Assembly (NCBI GenBank): GCA_023428335.1 | Contig: JAEYYS010000390.1 | Span: 1 to 6,559 of the forward strand | Direction: 5' to 3' | Length of the DNA stretch: 6,559 nt | From: Verrucomicrobiota bacterium | GTDB lineage: Bacteria > Verrucomicrobiota > Verrucomicrobiia > Verrucomicrobiales > Verrucomicrobiaceae | Shown here: one piece after another, positions 1 to 5,290 of the stretch | Layout: each line of letters opens with the position of its first letter | Position numbering within the stretch: the stretch's first letter is position 1 | Notes under the pieces: generated by a model | Seen by the model: the letters and a program-made list of their open reading frames with translations, nothing else | What the model was told of the DNA's origin: nothing | Database searches by the model: none | Program-made: the position numbers and the translations under genes

Positions 1-1588
1 CGACGCGGTAATCATAGGCCTCCTGCGGTTCGACGACAAAGCCCTCGAAGGGATTGCCGCCCTGGCCGTCGTCGCGGGCGGCGAGGGTGGTCATGCCGCC
101 TTCCAGCTCGTTTTCGAGCTCGGCCTGCAGGGCGTCGGCCGCCGGTTCGTCGAGCACGCCGGTTTCGATCAACTGGCGGCGGAACAGGGTGGCGGTCGAC
201 GGATGCGCGGCGATGGCGCGCGCCATGTTCGGCTGGGTGAAGGCGGGCTCGTCGGTCTCGTTGTGGCCGTAGCGACGGTAGCAAACGATGTCGAGCACGA
301 CGTCACGGCTGAACTGCTGGCGGAATTCCAGGGCAAGACGGGCGGCACGCATGACCTCGAGCGGGCAGTCGCCATTCACATGGAAGACCGGGGCGTCGAT
401 CATCTTCGCCACGTCGGTGCAGTAGCGGCTGGAGCGGGCGTCGGCCGGCAGGGTGGTGAAGCCTATCTGGTTGTTGACGACGATGTGGATGGTGCCGCCG
501 GTGCGGTAGCCGGGCAACTGCGAGAGGTTGAGCACCTCGGCGACGATGCCCTGGCCGGCGAAGGCGGCATCGCCGTGGACGAGTACAGGGATGACTTGGT
601 GGCGAGCGTTCGTGTCATCGAGGAAGCGCTGGCGCGCGCGCGCCATGCCTTCGACGACCGGATCGACCGCTTCCAGGTGGCTCGGGTTGGGGGCGAGCAT
701 GACGGCGACTTCACGGCCGTCGCGGGTCTGGCGCACGGTCTCGAAGCCGAGGTGGTATTTCACGTCGCCATCGCCGGCGACCATGTTCGGCACGTAGTTT
801 TCCGAGAATTCGTAGAACAGGGTTTCCAGCGGCTTTTGCAGGAAGTTGGCGAGCACGCTCAGGCGCCCGCGGTGGGCCATGCCCATGACGATTTCCCGGC
901 CGCCGAGTGCCGGCAGGCTTTCGAGGATCGTTTCCAGCGCCACCAGCATGGATTCGCCACCCTCGACCGAGAAGCGCTTCTGGCCGACGAAGCGGCGGTG
1001 CAGGAAGCGTTCGAAGGTCTCGGCTTCGAGCAGCCAGCGCAGGGCGGCGGTCTGTTCCTCGGGCGCCGGTGCCGGCTCATAGGGACGCTTTTCGATGCGC
1101 TCCAGCAGCCAGTCGCGCACTTCGGGCGCGTGGATGTGCATGAACTCGTAGCCGGTGGTGCCACAATACATCCGCCGCAACTCCTCGAACATGGCGCGCA
1201 GGGACAGCGGTTGGCCGTCGCGGAACATCTGGGTGCGCACTTCCTGGTCGAGTTCGGCTGGGGTGAATCCCAGGCCTTCGGGGGTGAGGCCGGCGACCTC
1301 GGGGCCGGTCGGGCTGAGCGGGTCGAGGTGGGAGGCCGTGTGGCCCAGCTGACGGAAGGCCAGCAGCGCCTGGGTGACGCGCATGCGGAAACTCAGGGTC
1401 TCTTCGGAGAGGCAATCGGCGGCGGGCGCCTGCCGGCTGCCACGTTTGGCGAGTTCGGCCAGACCGAGTTCAAAACCTTCGAAAAAAGACGCCCAACTGG
1501 CGTCCACCGCGGTGGGGTCGGCCTTCCATTCGAGGTATTTGGCGTCGAGAAGGTCGGAATTGGCCCGGAAAGGCACGGTGGCATTCAT
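1..1588 (-). CDS. sucA: 2-oxoglutarate dehydrogenase E1 component, N-terminal part (partial, runs off left edge)
   Basis: This is the thiamine-diphosphate-dependent E1 subunit of the cytoplasmic 2-oxoglutarate dehydrogenase complex. It decarboxylates 2-oxoglutarate and passes the succinyl group to the lipoyl domain of E2 (SucB). The window holds 529 residues of a protein that is about 930 residues in E. coli. Residues 1-42 resemble the E1o N-terminal domain, with WKADP and FFEGFELG. Family motifs follow in order: MAHRGRL (His239) and DVKYH (His279), matching the E. coli substrate-site histidines; GDAAFAGQG (Asp340) and NNQIGFTT (Asn373), the GDG...N-type Mg-ThDP site; and CYRRYGHNETDEP (about 436-448). 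The segment usually read as N-G/A-DDPEAV is NGDCPLEV here (405-412). The start is ATG at 1588; an overlapping ATG at 1584 is out of frame. No strong Shine-Dalgarno precedes it. It is divergent from the gene at 1806. sucB would be expected beyond the left edge but is not visible. Identification is firm. Confidence 0.97.
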   Translation of the reverse strand, partial: MNATVPFRANSDLLDAKYLEWKADPTAVDASWASFFEGFELGLAELAKRGSRQAPAADCLSEETLSFRMRVTQALLAFRQLGHTASHLDPLSPTGPEVAGLTPEGLGFTPAELDQEVRTQMFRDGQPLSLRAMFEELRRMYCGTTGYEFMHIHAPEVRDWLLERIEKRPYEPAPAPEEQTAALRWLLEAETFERFLHRRFVGQKRFSVEGGESMLVALETILESLPALGGREIVMGMAHRGRLSVLANFLQKPLETLFYEFSENYVPNMVAGDGDVKYHLGFETVRQTRDGREVAVMLAPNPSHLEAVDPVVEGMARARQRFLDDTNARHQVIPVLVHGDAAFAGQGIVAEVLNLSQLPGYRTGGTIHIVVNNQIGFTTLPADARSSRYCTDVAKMIDAPVFHVNGDCPLEVMRAARLALEFRQQFSRDVVLDIVCYRRYGHNETDEPAFTQPNMARAIAAHPSTATLFRRQLIETGVLDEPAADALQAELENELEGGMTTLAARDDGQGGNPFEGFVVEPQEAYDYRV

Positions 1589-1628
1589 AAACAGGGGGTG
1601 AAGTGCAGAATGGTGTCGATTGCTACGC

Positions 1629-1652
1629 TTGCAACCCCGTTCGGAGGTGCAA
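1629..1652. repeat. Imperfect inverted repeat upstream of sucA (possible operator or leader hairpin)
   Basis: TTGCA at 1629-1633 is mirrored by TGCAA at 1648-1652, and a further CC/GG pair is possible inside if one A is bulged. The dyad centre is about 50 bp upstream of the sucA ATG. It could be a protein-binding site or a weak hairpin in the sucA leader. The arms are short and the pairing is imperfect, so chance is a real alternative. Confidence 0.22.
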
Positions 1653-1752
1653 AGGCGGTTTCTGGAGTGGAAAAGCGTTTTTTTCGAGGTTGGCGGGCTT
1701 GGCAAGGGGGTTGGTTCGGCCGCCGCGGGTTGGACACAGTTTCTTGGAGTTG

Positions 1753-1780
1753 TTGACACTGCGATTGTGAAGAATATCAA
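1753..1780 (+). promoter_or_regulatory. Sigma-70-like promoter for the metalloprotease-xseA-lepB operon
   Basis: A perfect TTGACA -35 box lies at 1753-1758, followed 16 bp later by TATCAA at 1775-1780 (four of six -10 consensus positions). Predicted initiation is near 1787, giving a leader of only about 20 nt before the ATG at 1806. It sits in the AT-rich part of the intergenic region and points the right way. The -10 match and 16-bp spacer are sub-optimal, so this is a candidate. Confidence 0.45.
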
Positions 1781-1805
1781 TAACTCTTAACAAATCGCGG
1801 TCTCC

Positions 1806-2639
1806 ATGGCGCAAAATGTCTATCGCTCGGTCAGCAAGAACCGGTCCGCTCCGCGCCGGAGCGAGCGCGCGCGGCCGACCGGTTTGCGCCGTGAGTCCCG
1901 CGGCCTGAGCGATGAGCAGCGGCGGTCGCTCAAGCGGTGGGTCGCCGTGCTCGGTCTGCTGCCGCTCGGTTTGGTGACAGGGCTGACCGTGGTGGAGATG
2001 TTCTGGCGGGCGCTGGTACGGCTGGATTTCTGGCGCAGCGAACCGCTGGTCTTTTTCATGCTCGGCGGCGCGGCTTGGTGGCTGGCCTACCTGGGCGGGC
2101 TGCGGCCCATGCACACCTACGTCTTCGGTCACGAGGTCAGTCACCTGCTGATGGCGCGCGCCTTTGGCGGCAAAATCTACGACTGGAATCACGGCGCCGC
2201 GGGCGGCTATGTCGAGACCGACAAGGCGAACACCTGGATCACCCTGGCGCCCTACCTGATTCCGCTGTACGCGCTGGGTGTGCTGGCGCTGTTCGGCATC
2301 GCTGCGCTGTTCTGGGATCTCAACGCCCTGGTGACGGTCGATGCGCGGTTGGTGGTGTTCGGCTTCAAGCCGGTCTGGCTGTTCTACGTGTTGCTCGGCG
2401 TCACCTGGTGGTTTCATGCCACCTACACCTGCAAGACGGTGGCCATGGAGCAGAGCGATTTGCAGCGCAACGGCGAGTTCTTCTCGATGCTGCTCATCTT
2501 CTTGGTCAACGTGCTGCTGCTGGCGCTGCTGCTGATTGCCGCCTCGTCCTCGCCGGGGCTCGGTCTGGCCGAGGTGGGGCGCTGCTGGCTGGCGACCGCG
2601 GCGGCGCTTTGGGACTTCACCCTCGGGCGTTTTTGGTGA
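1806..2639 (+). CDS. Multi-pass membrane protein with HEXXH motif, putative M50/site-2-protease-like metalloprotease
   Basis: This 277-residue protein has a strongly basic, arginine-rich N-terminus (about 1-44), likely cytoplasmic. Hydrophobic segments follow at roughly 45-67, 81-98, 146-170, 181-204, 226-247 and possibly 256-270. The telling motif is FGHEVSHLLMARAFGG, giving His109, Glu110 and His113 in the HEXXH zinc arrangement, with the downstream Ala-Arg and Gly-Gly typical of M50 peptidases. GGYVETDK (133-140) and TLAPYLIP (146-153) occupy the place of the loop and small-residue segment after the M50 active site. No classical NPxxDG third-ligand motif is visible; Asp171 (FWDLN) or Asp218 (QSDL) are candidates. 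If active, it would cleave membrane-embedded substrates; the substrate is unknown. The start is bounded by an in-frame TAA at 1788-1790, and ATG 1806 is the first start after it. No clear Shine-Dalgarno is present. It probably leads an operon with xseA and lepB. The gene is secure; the protease assignment is an inference from motifs. Confidence 0.72.
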   Translation: MAQNVYRSVSKNRSAPRRSERARPTGLRRESRGLSDEQRRSLKRWVAVLGLLPLGLVTGLTVVEMFWRALVRLDFWRSEPLVFFMLGGAAWWLAYLGGLRPMHTYVFGHEVSHLLMARAFGGKIYDWNHGAAGGYVETDKANTWITLAPYLIPLYALGVLALFGIAALFWDLNALVTVDARLVVFGFKPVWLFYVLLGVTWWFHATYTCKTVAMEQSDLQRNGEFFSMLLIFLVNVLLLALLLIAASSSPGLGLAEVGRCWLATAAALWDFTLGRFW

Positions 2640-2680
2640 GGGTGGAATTCCCGCTGGCGGGACGGCCGGGCAGCGCCACC

Positions 2681-4057
2681 ATGGCGGGCATGGAGACCGA
2701 GGCCGCCGACAACGTCTGGAGCGTCAGCCAGCTCACCCGCGAGATCCGCGAGGTGCTCGAGGAGCGCATTGGTACGGTTTGGGTGGGCGGCGAGGTCAGC
2801 AACCACCGCCTGCAGGCGAGCGGTCACCAGTATTTCACCCTCAAGGACGAGGGTTCGCAGGTGTCCTGCGTGCTGTTCCGCGGCGCCGCGCGGTTGGCGG
2901 CGCGCTTCCGCGATGGCGACCAAGTTGAGCTGCAGGGAGAGCTCTCCGTCTATGAACCGCGCGGCCAGTACCAGCTCGTGGTGCGCCAGGTGCGCCTGAA
3001 GGGCCAGGGCGGGTTGCAGGCGCGTTTCGAGGCGCTCAAGCGGCGCTTGCAGGCCGAGGGCCTTTTCGATGCGGAAAGCAAGCAGCCCATTCCAAGGTTT
3101 CCGCAGGTGGTCGCCTTGGTCACCTCGCCGACCGGCGCCGCCTTGCAGGACATGCTCAACATCCTGACCCGGCGCGCGCCCTGGCTGCGCGTGCTGGTTT
3201 ATCCGGTGCGGGTGCAGGGGCAGGGAGCCGAACTGGAAACGATCCGCGCCCTTGAGGTGCTCAATGCCGCCGAACGCCACGGGTTGCCGCGCCCTGACAC
3301 GATTGTCATCGGTCGCGGTGGCGGCAGCCTCGAAGACCTCTGGGCCTACAACGAGGAGGCGCTGGCCCGCGCCATCCATGCCTCGGGGATCCCGGTGATC
3401 TCGGCGGTCGGCCATGAGATCGACTTCACCATCGCTGACTTTGTTGCCGATCTGCGCGCGCCGACCCCAAGTGCGGCGGCCGAGTTGCTGGCGCCCGACG
3501 GCGCTGAACTGCGCCGGCACTTCGAGGCCGCGCAGCGGCGCCTGCAGGGACGGGTCGAGGCGCGCCTGGAGCAGGATCGACGCATCCTCGAACTCCTCGC
3601 CAAGGGCGCTCTTGAGCGAGGTCCGGAGCGACAGCTTCAACAGGCCGAGCAGCAGGCCGATGAGATGACCTCCACTTTGGAGGCGGCTGTGCGCGAGCGC
3701 CTGCAGGGGCTGGCCGACCGCCTGGCGGAAAGCCGGCAGGTGCTGGCGCAGCGGCATCCGCAGGTGGTGCTCGCCGAGGCCGGTCATCGCGTGGAAGTCG
3801 GCGCCGCTCGCCTGCGCCAGGAGGCGGAGGTGCGGCTGGCGCGGCTGGGCGACCGCCTGACAGCGCGCCTGGACCTGCTGCGCAACCTCGGGCCGCAGTC
3901 GGTGCTGGCGCGCGGGTTTTCCTACACCACCGATGCCAGCGGCCGGGTGCTCAAGGATGCCGCCGAGGTCGCCGAAGGCGAAGTGGTCATCACCCGCCTG
4001 GCTTCAGGCCGACTCGAGAGCGTCGTGCGCCGGGCCGAGCCGGCAGGTCGCGCTTGA
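2681..4057 (+). CDS. xseA: Exodeoxyribonuclease VII large subunit
   Basis: XseA is the catalytic subunit of exonuclease VII, a cytoplasmic enzyme that degrades single-stranded DNA from both ends in a complex with several XseB subunits and acts in repair. The 458 residues match the E. coli length (456). An N-terminal OB-fold spans about 13-105 (VSQLTREI, then VWVGGEVSN). The catalytic core follows with TSPTGAALQDM (Asp157), GRGGGSLEDLWAYNEE (Arg212) and GHEIDFTIADFVAD (His245, Asp248). These correspond to the E. coli residues reported as essential: Asp155, Arg205, His238 and Asp241. A long charged region (about 262-400), probably coiled coil, and the conserved VLARGFSY tail (407-415) complete the family pattern. 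ATG 2681 was chosen to match family length; ATG 2690 would lose three residues and is equally acceptable. A GTG at 2636 overlaps the upstream TGA but would add 15 atypical residues. xseB does not follow in this window. Identification is firm. Confidence 0.96.
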   Translation: MAGMETEAADNVWSVSQLTREIREVLEERIGTVWVGGEVSNHRLQASGHQYFTLKDEGSQVSCVLFRGAARLAARFRDGDQVELQGELSVYEPRGQYQLVVRQVRLKGQGGLQARFEALKRRLQAEGLFDAESKQPIPRFPQVVALVTSPTGAALQDMLNILTRRAPWLRVLVYPVRVQGQGAELETIRALEVLNAAERHGLPRPDTIVIGRGGGSLEDLWAYNEEALARAIHASGIPVISAVGHEIDFTIADFVADLRAPTPSAAAELLAPDGAELRRHFEAAQRRLQGRVEARLEQDRRILELLAKGALERGPERQLQQAEQQADEMTSTLEAAVRERLQGLADRLAESRQVLAQRHPQVVLAEAGHRVEVGAARLRQEAEVRLARLGDRLTARLDLLRNLGPQSVLARGFSYTTDASGRVLKDAAEVAEGEVVITRLASGRLESVVRRAEPAGRA

Positions 4058-4089
4058 CGCGGCGCCGAAGAACCCGACCATCCGCGAGC

Positions 4090-5283
4090 ATGTTCCTCCT
4101 CACCCCCCGCTACCTGAAGCACGCCAAACAGCTCCACAAGGGAGTGACCCGCTTCATCGACTACAAGCGCGACCTGCTTGCCGCGGACAAGCTGGAAGAG
4201 ATTTGCGATTTGCGCCGCTCGCTGGAGGAGGCCATGCGCCGGCGTGACCGCGCCCGCTTGAAGGAACTCAACGAGGTGATCAACCGCGTCTGCGGAGCCG
4301 CCCTGCCGCAGCCGCCGCAGAGCGAGTTCGCCGAAAACATCGAGGTGTTCTTTGTCGCCATCGTCATCGCGCTTGGCATCCGCGCCTACATCGCCCAGCC
4401 CTTCCAAATCCCGACGGGCTCAATGCAGCCGACCCTCAACGGCATCACCGCCCGCGCCACCGCCGAGGATCCGCGCCCGGGGCCGCTTGGCTGGCTGCTC
4501 TCGCAGTTCACCAGCACCCGCCACATCCATGTCGTGTCCGATCACACGGGTTACCTGCGCGACTCCGAGCCGCTCACCGAGCACCGCTTCCTGATCTTCA
4601 TGCCGTACTGCAAGCTGCACTTCCGCGACGGCCATACGATCCGCATCAACGCGCCGCAGCGGCAGTTGCTCGACGAATTGCAGCTCTGGGCGCACATCAA
4701 CGCCAAGCCGGTCAACGTCACCGACGACACGCCCGACCGGCGCATGGTCTACGGCCTGCGCGGCGGCGAGTCCATCAAGGAGGGACAGTTGCTCGCCAGC
4801 GGGGTCGTGCGCAATGGCGACCACGTGCTGGTCGACAAGTTTTCCTACCACTTCCGCACGCCGGTGCGCGGCGAGGTCTTCGTTTTCACCACCAAGCATG
4901 TCAGCGGCATCCGCGTGCCGGTGGAGCAGGGTTCGCAGCACTACATCAAGCGCCTCGCCGGCGTGCCCGGCGATCGCCTGGAGGTGAAGGCGCCCGAGCT
5001 CTGGATCAATGGCGCCAAGGCGAGTGAGCCCGGCTTCCGCAAGGTCATGCAGGGCACCTACGAGGCGCCGGTCGAGGGTTACCGCGGTTACTCCGACCCG
5101 CGTGTGGTCGGTGGCCGCATCGACCGCATTGAGCTGGGCGAGGAGGAGTACTTTGCCATGGGCGACAACAGCTACAACAGCAGCGACTCACGCGCCTGGG
5201 GTGCGGTGCCCGAACGCAACCTGGTGGGACCGGCGCTGTTCTGCTACTGGCCGCTGACCTCGCACTGGGGCCTGATCCGCTGA
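4090..5283 (+). CDS. lepB: Type I signal peptidase (leader peptidase), long form
   Basis: This membrane-anchored serine endopeptidase removes signal peptides from exported proteins on the outer face of the cytoplasmic membrane. All S26 boxes are present: PTGSMQPTL with nucleophile Ser111, GDHVLVDKFSY (243-253), YIKRLAGVPGDRL with general base Lys287, and GDNSYNSSDSR (358-368). One membrane helix (about 84-98) sits just before the Ser box. Residues 1-80 form a charged, probably helical cytoplasmic extension. At 397 residues it is longer than E. coli LepB (324), which has a second membrane helix. The extra length lies mainly between the Ser box and GDHVLVDK: Ser to Lys spans 176 residues here against 55 in E. 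coli. I recall a similar layout in Verrucomicrobiota. ATG 4090 is preferred; an in-frame TTG at 4054 overlaps the xseA stop and would add 12 Arg/Ser-rich residues. It follows xseA by 32 bp and is probably co-transcribed. Confidence 0.95.
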   Translation: MFLLTPRYLKHAKQLHKGVTRFIDYKRDLLAADKLEEICDLRRSLEEAMRRRDRARLKELNEVINRVCGAALPQPPQSEFAENIEVFFVAIVIALGIRAYIAQPFQIPTGSMQPTLNGITARATAEDPRPGPLGWLLSQFTSTRHIHVVSDHTGYLRDSEPLTEHRFLIFMPYCKLHFRDGHTIRINAPQRQLLDELQLWAHINAKPVNVTDDTPDRRMVYGLRGGESIKEGQLLASGVVRNGDHVLVDKFSYHFRTPVRGEVFVFTTKHVSGIRVPVEQGSQHYIKRLAGVPGDRLEVKAPELWINGAKASEPGFRKVMQGTYEAPVEGYRGYSDPRVVGGRIDRIELGEEEYFAMGDNSYNSSDSRAWGAVPERNLVGPALFCYWPLTSHWGLIR

Positions 5284-5290
5284 GGCCTCA
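5266..5290. terminator. Stem-loop spanning both convergent stop codons (possible bidirectional terminator)
   Basis: Bases 5266-5273 can pair with 5283-5290 in an 8-bp stem (one G-T wobble) closing a 9-nt loop. The structure contains the lepB stop codon (5281-5283) and the stop codon of the opposing vWA gene (5288-5290). No U-tract follows directly on either side; the nearest plus-strand T run is six T at 5317-5322, 26 bp beyond the stem. It is therefore not a classical intrinsic terminator, but its position between convergent genes is suggestive. Confidence 0.3.

Larger units (their letters stand above)
1589..1805. other. Divergent intergenic region between sucA and the membrane metalloprotease gene
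   Basis: These 217 bp hold no plausible gene. The right half is noticeably more AT-rich than the coding DNA on either side and carries a good rightward promoter candidate. The left half has an imperfect dyad at 1629-1652 and a run of seven T at 1678-1684. I could not find a convincing -35/-10 pair reading leftward for sucA, although its promoter is expected here. An in-frame TAA at 1788-1790 limits how far the rightward gene can extend upstream. Confidence 0.8.

Noticed and set aside
1670..1685. T-run with preceding A-run, possible terminator in the intergenic region
   Set aside because: No GC-rich stem precedes the seven T, and no gene ends nearby in either direction.
203..1756. Open reading frame of 517 codons on the plus strand opposite sucA
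   Set aside because: It is antisense to a firmly identified sucA, its translation shows no family motifs, and long antisense frames are expected in GC-rich genes.
1765..1780. FNR/CRP-like site, TTGTG...ATCAA
   Set aside because: The half-sites are separated by 6 bp instead of the 4 bp of an FNR box, and one half deviates from TTGAT; it also overlaps the proposed -10.
1623..2417. Open reading frame of 264 codons on the minus strand covering the intergenic region and the metalloprotease gene
   Set aside because: It is Gln/Arg/His-rich without hydrophobic core patterning, runs across the promoter region, and is antisense to a gene with clear membrane segments and HEXXH.
2675..2684. GCCACCATGG around the xseA start, resembling a Kozak sequence
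   Set aside because: All genes are clearly bacterial; the match is coincidental in GC-rich sequence.
2423..3787. Open reading frame of 454 codons on the minus strand opposite xseA
   Set aside because: It overlaps xseA almost throughout and extends into the metalloprotease gene; its composition is that of an antisense shadow with no recognisable domain.
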